From: Heterohyrax brucei
Lineage: Eukaryota > Chordata > Mammalia > Hyracoidea > Procaviidae
Direction of reading: 5' to 3'
NCBI GenBank assembly: GCA_028571685.1
Contig: CM053140.1
Coordinates: 222,041,323 to 222,105,322 of the forward strand
DNA: 64,000 nucleotides
This document shows, one piece after another, positions 32,487-43,719 of this stretch (position 1 is its first letter; every line of letters starts with the position of its first letter). The position numbers and the translations under genes were made by a program. The notes beneath the pieces were generated by a model. That model was not told the DNA's origin, did not search any database, and worked only from the letters and a program-made list of their open reading frames with translations.

Positions 32487-34785
32487 TTATCGTAGAGGTC
32501 TCATACAATATTTGTCCTTCTGTCGCTGAATACTTTCACTCAACATAATGTCTTCCAGTTGAAACCAGGTTAGGAGATGTTTCCTGGAATCATCATTGTT
32601 CTTTATCATTGCATAGTGGTCCACTGAGTATATATACCATAGTTTATCTATCCATTCCTCTGTTGTTGGGCATCTGGGTTGGTTTCATCTTTTTGCTATC
32701 ATGCACTGTGCTGCGATAAACATTCTGGTGCATGTGTCTGTTGGTGTGAAAGGCCTTGATTCTGTAGGATATATTCCAAGTAGTGGAATTACTGGGTCAA
32801 ATGGTATATCGACATCCATTTTTTTAAGTGCCAGATTGCTTTCCAAAGAGGCTGGACCATTTTGCAACCCCACCAACAGTGTAGGTGGGTTCCACTTTCT
32901 CCATAGCCTCTCCAGCATTTGTTGTTTTGTGTTTTCTGGATCATGGCCAATCTTGTTGGGGTGAGATGGTATCTCATTGTCGTGTTGATTTGAATTTCTT
33001 TAATAACTAAAGATCGTGAACATCTCCGTATGTGTTTTTTGGCTGCCTGGGTCTCCTCTTTAGCGAAATGTCTGTCCATCTCCTTTGCCCATCGCTACTG
33101 GATGGTTTATCTTCTTGTTATTGATATTTTGTAGTATCTTATAGATTATGGAGATCAGGCGTTGGTCTGTCATGGAGTTCCCAAATATTTTTTCCCATTC
33201 TGTGGGTGTTCTTTTAATTTTATTAATAAACTCTTTCGATGAACAAAGTGTTTGATTCTTAGTAGTTCCCACTTATCTATGTTCTCTTCTGCTGATTGAG
33301 GTTTCTTTGACAGATTTTGGAGTCTGTCCTCATTGTGTACTAAAACTTCCATTGTTGTTACTACTTTTTCTTGGATGAGCTTTATTGTTTTAGGTTTGAT
33401 ATTTAGGTCTTTTATCCAGTTGGAGTTGGTTTTTGTATAAGCTGTAAGATATGGATCTTGATTCAGTTTATTGCAGATGGATATCCAATTTTGCCAGCAC
33501 CATTTGTTAAAGATACTGCTTTTACCCCAGTTTAATGTCTTAGGGCCTTTGTCAAATATCAACTGCTCATAGGCAGATGCTGTCATCTCTGGGATCTCAA
33601 TTCTGTTCCATTGATCAACCTGTCTGTACTTGTACCAGTACCAGGCTGCTTTGACCACTGTGGCATTGTGGTATGTTCTAAGATTGGGTAATGAGGGGCC
33701 TCCCAGTGTGTTCTTCTAATTTAAAAGTAGCTTACTTATCCAGGGCTTCTTCCCTTTCCAAACAAAATTGGTGATTTGTTTCTCCATATCATTAAAAAAT
33801 GACGCTGGAACTTGTATTGGGATTGCATTATATAAATAAATTGCTTTGGGTAAAATAGACATTTCAGAATGTTAAGTCTTCCTATCCATGAGCAGGGTAG
33901 GTTTTTCCATTTATCTAAGTCTCTCTTAGTTTCTTGTAGTACGGGCTTGCAGTTCTCTTTGTAAAGGTCTGTTATTTCTCTGGTTCGATTAATTCCTAGG
34001 TACGTTATCTTCTTAGGGGCTATCATAAATGGTATTGATTGGATAATTTCTTCCTTAACAGTCTTGTTGTTGGTATAAAGGAATCCTACTGATTTACTTA
34101 TGTTTATCTTGTATCCTGAGACTTTGCTGAACTCTTCTATCAGTTTGAGTAGCTTACTTACAGATTCCTTGGGGTTCTCTGCATATACAATCATACCATC
34201 TGCAAACAGGGAGATTTTAACTTCCTCTTTGCCAATGAAGATGCCCTTTATTTCTTGTTCTTGTCTAATTGCTCTGGCTAGAACTTCTAGCACAATGTTG
34301 AATAGGAGAGGTGAGAGTTGGCATCCTTGTCTAGTTCCTGATCTCAAGGAAGTCTTTCAGTCTCTCTCCATTCAGGATTACGTGGACAATTGGCTTTGTA
34401 AAAATGGCCCTTATTGTGTTGAGGAATTTTCCGCCTATGCCATTTTGCTAAGAGTTTTTAGTATGAATGGTTGTTGGACTTTATCAAATGCCTTTTGTGC
34501 ATCAGTGGACAAAATCAGGTGATCCTTGTCTTTTGTGTTATTTATGTGGTTAATCACATTAATTGTTTTCCTGATGTTGAACCAGCCTTGCATCCCTGGT
34601 GTGAATCCCACTTGGTCATGATGGATTATTTTCTTGATATGTTGTTGTATTCTATTGGCAAGAATTTTGTTGAAGATTTTTGCATCTAGATTCATGAGTG
34701 ATATCGGTCTGTATTTCTCTTTCTCTGTTGGATCTTTCCCTGGCCTAGGTATCAGGGTTATGCTGGCTTCGTATAATGAGTTTGG
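32487..34785 (-). pseudogene. L1 ORF2 fragment (RT and C-terminal domain), copy C
   Basis: Frames on the minus strand carry [20 protein letters not shown] and [13 protein letters not shown] (34695-34435), then [18 protein letters not shown] and the active-site box FADG (34195-34206) within a 203-codon open frame. PDLRTYY-region homology and KWCWQNW follow, then the cysteine segment CWRGYGESGTHLHCWWGCKM. Active L1s have FADD, so the second metal-binding aspartate is Gly. The endonuclease domain is deleted. The ancestral stop is at 32487-32489. Confidence 0.9.
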
Positions 34786-35599
34786 GATATATAATTCTTG
34801 GTTGGAAGTTCTTCTCCTTCAAGGCTTTGAATGTGTCATGCCACTGTCTCTGCGCCAGCATGGTTTCTGCTGAGAAATCTGACGAGAGCCTACAGGGTTT
34901 CCCTCTGAATATTAGCTTTGCTTTGAGTCTTGCTGCCTTTAAGAATTGTTGCTCATGTTTCATTTTGTTGAGCTTGATTATACTATGTCTTGGAGTCTTT
35001 CTTTTGAGTTCTATATCGGGTGGCGTATGATATGCATCTGAGATGTCTATATTCTCTTCCTTCATGACTTCTGGGAAGTTTTCTTTCAGCAGCTCAACAA
35101 CGATACTCTATGTGTTCTCAGATGTCTCACCCTGTTCAGGGACTCCAATTAATCGAAGGCTGTTCCTCTTAATAGAGTCCTACATGCTTCTTAATGTTTC
35201 TTCACTTTTCTTATTTCTTTTTTCTGATTTCTGCTTATAGGCGCTGGCATCAGTAGCTCTATCTTCCAAGTCACAAATTCTTTTTTCTATTTGTTCCATT
35301 CTGTTTTCTTGGCTTTGCATGGAAGTTTTGATGTCTTTGATTTTGTTCTTGATCTGTTGGATTTCAGAGTACTGGTGTTCCATCAGATCGAACAGCTTGC
35401 TTAATTTTTCCTTTTGTTCTGCTGCATTTTGTATTAGGTCTAGAAGGGCTCTGTATATAATCATTTTGTATTCACTTCCTGATGCTTTCATAAAAGTTTC
35501 TTCATCTGGAATACTCCTTGTTTGCTTTGTTTGAGAGACTTCTGAAGCCATGGGTGGTATCTTGTTTGCCACAAGTGTGTGTTGCTTTTTGGGTGCCAT
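34786..35599 (-). pseudogene. L1 ORF1, C-terminally truncated, two nonsense changes, copy C
   Basis: It starts at the ATG read from 35599 (MAPKKQHTLV), and the coiled coil is preserved. A Trp codon equivalent to residue 140 of the intact ORF1 has become TAG, and a second in-frame TAG follows in the NTESIV segment. The frame is otherwise kept to NFQPRIIYP, where the deletion joins it out of frame to ORF2. It therefore lacks the last part of the C-terminal domain. Confidence 0.9.
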
Positions 35600-36589
35600 G
35601 TGAGTAAGTAGAGGCTGGAAGAGATACTGCAAGGATAGACTGCAGATGTTTCTCTAGGCTGTCTTAAAATGTAATGCAAAAGGTATCTGACCACTTCACA
35701 AGTCAGTTAGGTTTTCAGGTGTTGACGTCCCTCTTCTCAACTGAGAAAGTAAGCACCACTATATCCAACCCCAGATGATAACAAACTAGTTCAGAATACA
35801 GCAATGCTACTGCCCTGTTGGCCTGTGCTGACAGGGCCTAGCCTTAGGCAACACTGTGTCAAGTACTGCTTTTGTGATAGAAAAGGCTCTCTGTGGGCAG
35901 GCTCTGGCTCCCAAGCTGAGAATTAGGTCTAGCTGCGGCCACTGTATCCAAGATGGCGTCCTCCACACAGGCAGAAGATAGAGGGGCTAAAGGTCGCGAG
36001 AGGTAGTGATTCCTCTGCTTCTGTTGCAGGGCCCCCGACATAGGAGGCCTTCAGTAAATTACTGCTTTTCTGTCAGAGTAGCGCTATCCTTTCGCAGGCG
36101 CTGGCTCCCAGGCTAAGAATTAGGTCCTGCTAAAATCTCTGTACCAATATGGTATCCCGCACACTGACTGCGAAATTCCGTACAAACCCCACTGAGGCAG
36201 ATATAAAATGAAAAGCTTAAAGTGGCTAGATTAACAGAGTCCTAAGCCTGGCTCTCAAAATATGGGAATTTCTCCTCTTATCCCCCAGCAGTGCATCTGA
36301 ATCTATCCGCTAGGCAAGACTCAGCTCCGCCTGCTGGCCAAGACAGAGGAAAAAAGTAAAAATGGTGCCTTTACCTTCAGTCCATGAGAGCCAGAGCTAG
36401 CCAAGAGTGGGAGTCAGCGAAAGAGAGGAGGTTTTTCACTCAGTGGTATGAAGTACCAATTAACAGCACTGTGCCGTGTCCTGAGGCTGATTAGGTGATC
36501 AGAAGGTTCCGTTTTATTATCAGTTCGGGTCTTGGTTTCCAGAGGGATATAGGGAGACATGTGCTTAGTCCATCATCTTGACTCCGCCC
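35600..36589 (-). promoter_or_regulatory. L1 5' UTR with two tandem monomers, copy C
   Basis: Two antisense units at a spacing of about 197 bp share CTGGCTCCCA(A/G)GCT(G/A)AGAATTAGGTC (35904 and 36101), a preceding TACTGCTTTT and a following YY1-like motif. The motif is CAAGATGGC at 35949 in one unit and the degraded CAATATGGT in the other. The terminal CATCTTGACTCCGCC lies at the 5' end. The layout equals that of copy B. Confidence 0.75.
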
Positions 36590-36601
36590 TTGGTGTGTCT
36601 T
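36590..36601. repeat. Target-site duplication of L1 copy C, right
   Basis: TTGGTGTGTCTT, identical to 31478-31489. Confidence 0.85.
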
Positions 36602-36631
36602 AAGTATCCACATAGGGTCAAGTATGTGATT

Positions 36632-36722
36632 GTTGTTACTAGGTGCTATTGAGTCAATTTTTTATTTACAGTGACCCAGTATGACAAAGAGAACTACCCC
36701 GAAGAGTCTTCTAGGTGGTAGC
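36632..36722 (-). mobile_element. AfroSINE 3' fragment
   Basis: TTGTTACTAGGTGCTATTGA, AGAACTACCCCGAAGAGTCT: antisense distal half only. Confidence 0.65.
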
Positions 36723-38315
36723 CTTTTTTTATTATTCTGTTTTAAGTGAACGTTTACAGTTCAAGTCAGTTTCCCATACAAAAATTTACACACAGTGTTT
36801 TGTGACCCTACCTACTCTTCCCACACTGTGACAGCTCACCCCTCCTCTCCACTCCACTCCATATTTCCCCAGTCCATTCAAACAGCTTCGGTCCCCCTGT
36901 ACCTTCTCATCTCACCTCAGGCCTCAGGACAGGAGATTCCTAGTTAGTCTCATTTATCTACTTAAGCCTGGTAGCACACACTTTACCAGCATCATTTTAG
37001 TCTTATGGACCAGTTCAATCTTTATCTGAAGAGTTGGCTTTGAGAGTAGTTTCAGTTCTGAGATGGGGCTGATAACTTCCAGTACCTCTCCAATCTATAA
37101 GACCATTAATTGTGATCTTTTTACTAGAGTTCAAGTTCTGAGCACCACATGTCTCCCACTCCATCAGGGACTGTTTGTTGCATTACCTGTAAGTGAAGTC
37201 TTTGTTGGCAGCCTGGCAACATATAGTTCTTATAGTCTCATGCTGATGTATTACTTGGTTTATCGTGGTGTAGTGGTTAAGTGATACAGCTGCTAAACAA
37301 AAAGTTGGCAGTTTGCGTCTCCCAGGTGCTTCTTGGAAACTCTATGGAGCAGTTCTACTCTGTCCTATAAGGTTGCTATGGGTTGGAATTGACTTGACAG
37401 CAGTGGGTGGTAGTGCTATCGGTCTCTTGGGCACCCATATTACTTCTATCATTGATGTTCTTCATTTGCCTTTGTTCCAGCTGGTTTGGGACTAAGTGAT
37501 GTTTCTTAGATGGCTGCTTGCTAGCTTTAAGACCTCAGATACCATTCAGCAAAGTGGGATATAGAATATTTTCTTAATAAACTTTGTTATACCAGTTGAC
37601 CTAGTTTTCCTCTGAAATCATGGTCTCCAGACCCCTGCACTTGTTACTGTGTCCCTCAAAGCATCTAGTTGTATTTAGGAAACTTCTTAGCTTCTGGCTT
37701 AGTACAGTTGTGCTGTCTTCTCCTCTAGTATATGTTGTCACTCCACTCGCCTAAAATAATTCCTGTGTACTACCTAATTAGTGAATACCCTTTTCCCTCC
37801 CTCCTTTCCTACCATCATAAGCACCAAAGACTGTTTTCTTCTCTATTTAAATCTTTTCTTGAGTCCTCATAGTAAGGATCTCATAGAATATTTGTCCTTT
37901 TGCAACTGATTTTGCTCAGCATATGCCTTCCAGATTCCTCTTTGTTATGAGATGTTATGTTTATCATCCTTCATCATTGTGTAGTATTCCATTGTGTGAA
38001 TATACCATAGTATATTTACCCACTCATCCATTGATGGGCACCTAGGTTGATTCCATCTTTTTCCTGCTGTGATGAACATTGCTGTGCATGTATCTATTTG
38101 TGTGACAGCTCTTATTTCTCTAGGATATAGTTCATGGAGTGGGATTGCTGGATCATGTAATACTCCTATGTCTAGATTTTAAAGAGGTGCCAAATGAATT
38201 TCCAAAGTGATTGTGTCATTCTGCATTCCCACCAGCAATAAGTATTTCAGTCTCTACATTTATTATTTTGTTTTTTTGTATTAATGACAGCATTGTTGAG
38301 ATTATGTTTTAATTT
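36723..38315 (-). mobile_element. 5'-truncated L1, antisense, with a SINE insertion
   Basis: From the left: a T run, TCTGTTTTAAGTGAACGTTT (L1 3' terminus), the 3' UTR landmarks GACTGTTTGTTGCATTACCT, TGGCTGCTTGCTAGCTTTAA and CTCCCTCCTTTCCTACC. The ORF2 C-terminal segment follows from 37860 to 38315 (ATTGCTGTGCATGTATC, CTGCATTCCCACCAGCAAT). It is interrupted by the sense SINE at 37255-37410. Confidence 0.78.
37255..37410 (+). mobile_element. AfroSINE inserted in an L1 3' UTR
   Basis: GTGTAGTGGTTAAGTGATAC, AAAAGTTGGCAGTTTGCGTC, CAGTTCTACTCTGTCCTATA, GGAATTGACTTGACAGCAGT. Confidence 0.9.
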
Positions 38316-38876
38316 GTTCTCTCTCCAGGTCTGGGAGAATGGCTTCAAGTGTGCATAACATGTGCTATTTCTTTCCCAGGGAATGTGTCAGTTTCTAGAG
38401 CTGGCTCAGGGACAGTGCTGGGGGTGGAAGGTGGGTTGGGGGACAGGTTAGAAGGAGAAAGATTTATCCTGAAGTAAAGTTTTAGATCTGAATGCAACAG
38501 GGTATATGCAGGCTACTTAACTTTTGATGATCGAATGCCATTTTTCAATGATTCTGGAGGTGTGAATAGACTCTCTGCTGTTTGGTCTCTCATGATACAG
38601 AAAATGAGTTCTGAACACCACTATTCCTCTTGCTGTACTCAGTCTAGCTTATCACCCTGAGAGGTACTGATACCCACTGGGTCAGATGTGATCTCTCCTT
38701 GATACTCCAGAAACTTCTTTCCCTATCACTCAGTTTGATTTCTCAACTTTACCTTTGATGTTCAGGGCTCCTAGGATGTCATGTATACTTGATTTATTTG
38801 TTTTCTTTCTTTTCAGGTCTTTCCTGTAAGAAGGATCACAGAAAGTGTCTTACTACTCCACCGTCTTAACCCCACC
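38316..38876 (-). mobile_element. Old L1 5' UTR-like fragment
   Basis: The right end TACTCCACCGTCTTAACCCC resembles the reverse of an L1 5' terminus (GGGGTCAAGATGGCGGA type). The interior GGTACTGATACCCACTGGGT is GC-richer than its surroundings. The family call is tentative. Confidence 0.4.
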
Positions 38877-38879
38877 CTA

Positions 38880-39000
38880 AGATGTAATCTTTATGGAAGC
38901 AGATGGCAAGGTCTTTTATTCATGGAGCTGCTGCATGGGTTCAAATTGCGAACCTTTACATTAGCAGATGAGTGCTTAACCTTGGTGCCACCAAGGCTCC
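38880..39000 (-). mobile_element. AfroSINE fragment
   Basis: Antisense: TGTAATCTTTATGGAAGCAG, TGGGTTCAAATTGCGAACCT, TTAACCTTGGTGCCACCAAG. Confidence 0.82.
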
Positions 39001-39154
39001 TAAGTATGTGACAGGAAAGAGAAAAAATGTGAAGCAAATAAAAAATAATTCTGGTAAGGTCAACTTCATTTTCCACAATTCAGCAAAAGATTCTGGAAGA
39101 AAAATGCCAACATCTTTTCTCAAGCATCTTTATGCCAAGAAAAAGAAATGGAAA

Positions 39155-39290
39155 ACACCCACTACCGTCGAATTAGATCTGACTCATAGCAATCCTAGCA
39201 GTCAGAGTAGAGCTTCCAAGGAGTGACTGGTTGATTTGAGCTGTTGGCTTTTTGGTTAGCAGACACAGTGTTTAACCTTAGCGAAAATTT
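39155..39290 (-). mobile_element. AfroSINE
   Basis: Antisense: CCACTACCGTCGAATTAGAT, AGAGCTTCCAAGGAGTGACT, GGCTTTTTGGTTAGCAGACA. Confidence 0.85.
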
Positions 39291-39299
39291 TTTGTGGGA

Positions 39300-39764
39300 G
39301 AAACAAAAAGGTCGAGTTCCTGAAGGGTGTTCTCAGAGTTGCACCTGAGTTCCTGCTGGTTAAACCTCATCACCTAGGCCAACAGGTAATATGGTTACCT
39401 GAGGAGAACCAGATCATTTGTGTGTCACAAGTTTGACAACTCTATATGCCTGAGAAACATTAAACTTCAGCCTTACACATGTTAGGAGCACTTGGGCTGC
39501 TGTCACTATCTCCTTCCCTGCTCTCCAGGTTCCTTCTTCTTGCTGTGGTTTTTACATTGTGACTACCAGGGGAGTGGTTGCTGTGCTTTGCCCTTTGTAA
39601 AGTTCCCTTTGGATTCCTCTTCCTTTTTCTACTACCAACAGAGCAAAGTCCTCACCCTTAAGCTTAACTTACAACTTTGGCTTTATCTTGTAGTTTCTGT
39701 CTTGAACTTTCCACTCTCTTTTAGGTACACTGTTCCCCACTAGAACCTATTGAATTCTCTGACT
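39300..39764. other. Unassigned DNA
   Basis: About 460 bp. No repeat family or gene is recognised. It is bounded by SINE copies on both sides. Confidence 0.35.
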
Positions 39765-39880
39765 CTCCAGGCTAACTGCAAAGTCAGCAATTTCAATCCA
39801 CCAGACATTCTTTGGAAAACCTGTGGGGTGGTTCTACTCTGTCCTATAGGTTCACTATGAATTGTCATCAACTAAATGGT
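39765..39880 (+). mobile_element. AfroSINE fragment
   Basis: AGGCTAACTGCAAAGTCAGC, CAATCCACCAGACATTCTTT, GTTCTACTCTGTCCTATAGG. Confidence 0.8.
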
Positions 39881-40852
39881 AAAGTGATTTTTTTTGTCTT
39901 ATTTTGTTTCCCCAAACCTAGAATGTACTCCAGCCAGCAATCTCTGTTATATCTAATTTTTTATCTTTTCTTCAAAACTGAGCTCACCTAGATCCCAGAG
40001 GCATTTATCAGAGACAAGAATGTGCTTGTGAGATAACCACCACAATCACTGACAAGCTGTTCTCTGCAGGCCAAAGCTAATGGTAGGCAATGACCTTACA
40101 GAACTGGTTCCTCCGTAGCAATGGGATGGCAAAATCTGAAAATACTAGTGACGTACAGTGGCTCTGAGCATCAAAATCATTGTAGGTACAATTACAGTAA
40201 GCAGTGGCAAGGTCAGAATTACAGCTGGGGACTGAACACAACTTCCCCAGGGAAAATCTGGATGGATCATAGGCAAGGATATTATTAAATCTATAAAACC
40301 AAATGATATGCAAGATGGATAATCACTAGCCTGAGGTCAGCTATCCCAACAAAATTTCATCATACCTGTTTTCCAGAGCTGAGACAGTATTCGGAGAGGA
40401 ATTCTCTGACTGAAGGTCAGGTCAAGTCCCCAGGAAAAACCTTGCAACAGTATGGCAAATGTACGTGGTAATGACTCAGTCCCTCCTAAAAAACAAAAAC
40501 AAAAACAAAAAAACCCTATGGTTTTTATGGCATTTATGCATGAAGAAATATTCAAACACTTTGAAGACTTTTGCACATAAGATTCATGATTACACTAAAT
40601 ATCTGGAACCTGAAGTGTTATTATGCCCCTTTCCTTTACCATGTAGAATTTTCTGCCATAACGTTTTTCACTCTGTATTATCTATGTACCATGAGGACTA
40701 GGTCTGTGTTATGTTTTTATAGGTTATCTATGTCTGCTCTTGCATGCTAGTTTTTATTTTTGTTGTTGTTGTTGTTTTACTTATTTCTGCACAATTACTT
40801 GAGTAAGCCATGCAGTGTAGCTGCTTCTTTATACATACTATTACCCACATAG
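39881..40852. other. Mostly unassigned DNA
   Basis: About 970 bp. It holds an A/C simple run near 40488-40515 (AAAAACAAAAACAAAAAC) and a (GTT)n run near 40757. The part at 39900-40020 may be an L2-like remnant. No gene is seen. Confidence 0.4.
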
Positions 40853-41010
40853 GAGCCCTGGTGGTGAAATGGTTAAGAGCTCAGGCTGCTAACCAAAAGT
40901 CAAACAGTTCAAATCCACCAGTCATTCCCTGCAAACTATATGGGCAGTTCTATTCTGTCCTGTAGGGTTTTAATGAGTTAGAATTGACTCGACAGTCAAC
41001 AACAACAACA
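40853..41010 (+). mobile_element. AfroSINE with (CAA)n tail
   Basis: GGAGCCCTGGTGGTGAAATG, GCTCAGGCTGCTAACCAAAA, GAATTGACTCGACAGTCAAC, then a CAACAACAACA tail. It is one of the best preserved SINEs here. Confidence 0.92.
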
Positions 41011-41225
41011 TGCAGGCAACTTCTGGTTCATTGTCTCTTTCTGTAAATGAAGTTTTCTTGGAACACATTTATACTCATTCATTCACATATTGTCTATGAC
41101 TACTCTTATACTAGAGTGGCAGAACTGAGTTATTGAGACATATTTTGTGGCCAGGCAAATCCTACAATATTTACTATCTGGCCCTTTACAGAAAAAGTTT
41201 GTCAACCTCTGCTTTAAGTCAACTG
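41011..41225 (-). mobile_element. hAT-type non-autonomous DNA transposon (MER class)
   Basis: The reverse strand from 41215 reads AGGTTGACAAACTTTTTCTG, GTAAAGGGCCAGATAGTAAA, TATTGTAGGATTTGCCTGGC. I recognise this start as an abundant mammalian hAT-Charlie-related element, but I am not sure of the exact MER number. Confidence 0.65.
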
Positions 41226-41267
41226 CTGAAGATATCAAAATTGAGTTTTATTCTCTGTCTTTCATCA

Positions 41268-41440
41268 GGAAACCCTGGTGACATAGAGGGTTAAAGTGCT
41301 ACTTCTGCTAACCAAAAGGTAGGCAGTGCAAATACACAAGGAGCTCCTTGGAGACTCTATGGGGCAACTGAACTCTGACCTATAGAGTCACTATGAGTCA
41401 GATCTGGCTTGACAGCAGTGGGTTCAATTCAGCTCAGTCT
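41268..41440 (+). mobile_element. AfroSINE-type SINE
   Basis: GGAAACCCTGGTGACATAGA, CTAACCAAAAGGTAGGCAGT, GGAGCTCCTTGGAGACTCTA, GGCTTGACAGCAGTGGGTTC. Confidence 0.9.
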
Positions 41441-41550
41441 TTCATCAACATTTTCAGAGGTAGATTTTTTTTTTAATTAAATAAAAGACACAGATACATT
41501 TTGCCCACACAGAGCAAGCCCAACTCCAATGTTATTTCCATTTTTGAAAG

Positions 41551-41559
41551 GTGAATACA
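41551..41559. repeat. Target-site duplication of L1 copy D, left
   Basis: GTGAATACA here and at 48447-48455 flank the old full-length L1. The preceding bases are also similar (GAAAG versus AAAAA, the latter being the A tail). Confidence 0.7.
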
Positions 41560-42422
41560 GGGAGGCAGGGCCAAGTTGGTGGACTAGATGCACATCTCCT
41601 CAATTCCCTCTGAGAACTAAGGCTGAAAACAGTAATTGAAAAGAGCAGTGTGGACCTTCTAGGAGCTCCAAGATCAGGTATAGGGTCATAAGATTAGACA
41701 GCATAGCAGGAAGGGGGGAAATACCTTGTCAGTGGAAAGACAGCAGCACAGTGCATACTGGTGCCTGGAAGGATTGCAGGTATGGATGTCTTCTTTGTTG
41801 GCCAGGAGGCTGGATTAGGTTGGCCGAGATTCTGAGCCTGGCATGGCCCAGCTACCTTGCTGATCTGCAGTGCCTAAGTAAACAGCTATTTCATAGCAGA
41901 AAGACTGTGCTTAGGTTAGCCACATTTGGAGAACCCAAAGGTGGGAAGTGACTGAGGGTGCAGTGTCCTTTCCTGCTCTCTTCTATGAGCTGTGCCACAG
42001 GTTCTGATGACTCATGGTGTGACACTATCTTGGTTAGCTGAGAGGTAGACTCGGCCTTGTCTGAGGGCTTAGCTGAGGCTAATTATCAAACTGAAAAATA
42101 GTGCCTGTTTGGAAAAGTAGCTTACACCTTTATCAGCCAAGAGGTGGGGGCCTGTCACCCCTGAGGGTCCTGCTGGAGCCAGCCACCAAGCTGAGCAGCA
42201 CCACAGGGCTTGACGGAATCTATATTGCCAGAGAAGCTGTTCATAAGTCACCTGCACCTAAAGAATGCAGTGGTGGCTGGTTTCCAAATCAAGCAGTCCC
42301 CTTACTCATGATCTTCTTAGACCTATGTCACACTTCTGTTGGTGTAACATCAGAGAAACTGAACAGCATCTGGATGGTGTGAAGACAACAATCAATATCT
42401 AACTATTTAAAGAAGCAAACTA
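41560..42422 (+). promoter_or_regulatory. L1 5' UTR, copy D
   Basis: A leader of about 860 bp before ORF1. The terminal YY1-like motif has decayed (CCAAGTTGG) and I do not see the tandem unit of copies B and C. It is likely a different leader type. Confidence 0.6.
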
Positions 42423-43285
42423 TGGCTCCAGAAAACTCCCCAAACAAAGATTTAAACAACTTCCCAGATGAAGAAAACTTTGTGAAATTATCAGAGGTAG
42501 AATACAAAAGAATTATGTATAGAACTTTCCTAGAGATCAAACACAATGTAAACAGAACAAAATGCAAAATTAAGTTGCTGGAACATCAATGAACAAAATT
42601 CCAGCAGATCAGTAATAAAGTGATAGATTTAGACAATTCGGTGAAAAGCCAAAAGAACAGGACTAAGAAGTTGGAAGGCAGAGTCAGTAAACCTGAAGAT
42701 AAAGCAACTGACACCAGTGTTTATGGGGAGAATTCAGAGCAAAGAAATCAGAAAAATGAAGAAGCATTAAGAAAGTGTAGGACCCTATCAAGAGGACTAA
42801 TCTATGAATAACTGGCATTCCTGACAGGGAGACATAGCTGAAAACACAGAGAGATTTGTTGAAGAGTTGCTGACATGTAACTTCCCTGAAATTGTGAAAG
42901 AACATAGATATCCAAGATGCGTACCAGATGCCACAAAAACTAGACCTCCAAAAAAAGAGACCAAGACATACTATAATCAAGCTTAATAAAATGAAACATA
43001 AAGAGAGGCAGCATAACTTAAAACAAAACTAATATACAAAAGGCAAGCCCTATAGGCTTTCATCTGACTTCTTGGCAGAAACCGTGTTTGCAAGAATGTA
43101 GTGAGATAACACATACAAAACCTTGAAGGAGAAAAATTTCCAACCAAGAGTTATATATTTGGCAAAATTGTCTCTCAAATGTGAAGGTGAAATTAAGGTA
43201 AAAAGAAGCTTAGAGACTTTGTGAAACCAAACCAAAACTACAAGAAATACTGAAAGAAGCTCTTTGTTTAGATAAACAAAAATAA
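42423..43285 (+). pseudogene. L1 ORF1 remnant, copy D
   Basis: It starts ATGGCTCCAGAAAACTCCCC. The acidic PDEENF stretch, the coiled-coil part and the segment EDKATDTSVYGENSEQRNQ are clear. The RNA-binding part survives only out of frame, as in the ACTTCCCTGAAATTGTGAAA and AAAACCTTGAAGGAGAAAAA regions. Several frameshifts break it. Confidence 0.85.
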
Positions 43286-43719
43286 CAAATGTATACTTAA
43301 GAATGCAATGCAGAACACAGCATCCAGAATCTTATTCAGCTAGGGAAGTCACAAAGCTCAATCAAAGCTAAAATTTCAATAGGGACCCAGTGATCTTAAC
43401 ATGAAAAATATGACATCATCACAATATAAAGAGGGATATATTACAGTAGCTATAACCCTTTCAGATGTAAGGAAAGTTAGGATGATGTACAGAAATTAAA
43501 GATTGGTTTAAATTTAGAACATTAAGCAGGATTAAAGGGATAGTGACAAATCAAACTAACAAAGTGACATATCAAAAAAAAAATAATAGCACAGGAGTCT
43601 CAACAATCACAACCAACACTGAATAAGATAAAAGGTAAACCTATAATGAACAACAACTCAAAACAGAATATCAAGAGAAACAAAGAAAACATCAATAATA
43701 AAATAATAAAGGCATCAAA

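Larger units (their letters stand above)
31490..36589 (-). mobile_element. L1 copy C, antisense, both ends present, internal deletion
   Basis: The minus strand from 36589 reads 5' UTR, ORF1, then jumps into the middle of ORF2, and continues to the C-terminus, 3' UTR and A tail (T run at 31490-31498). At about 5.1 kb it is some 2 kb shorter than copy B. The missing part covers the ORF1 end, the spacer and the endonuclease half of ORF2. Similarity to copies B and H is high by eye. Confidence 0.93.

Noticed and set aside
33736-34347. A 203-codon open frame as a host gene
   Set aside because: Its content ([36 protein letters not shown]) is L1 reverse transcriptase.
34780-34788. Spliced-L1 retrocopy explaining the ORF1-ORF2 fusion in copy C
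   Set aside because: The corresponding sites in copy B show neither a GT donor nor an AG acceptor.
40853-41010. tRNA gene, because of TGGTTAAG and GTTCAAATCC box-like motifs
   Set aside because: The body is a SINE with a long non-tRNA 3' part and a (CAA)n tail, and many diverged copies recur in the window. No tRNA cloverleaf is kept.
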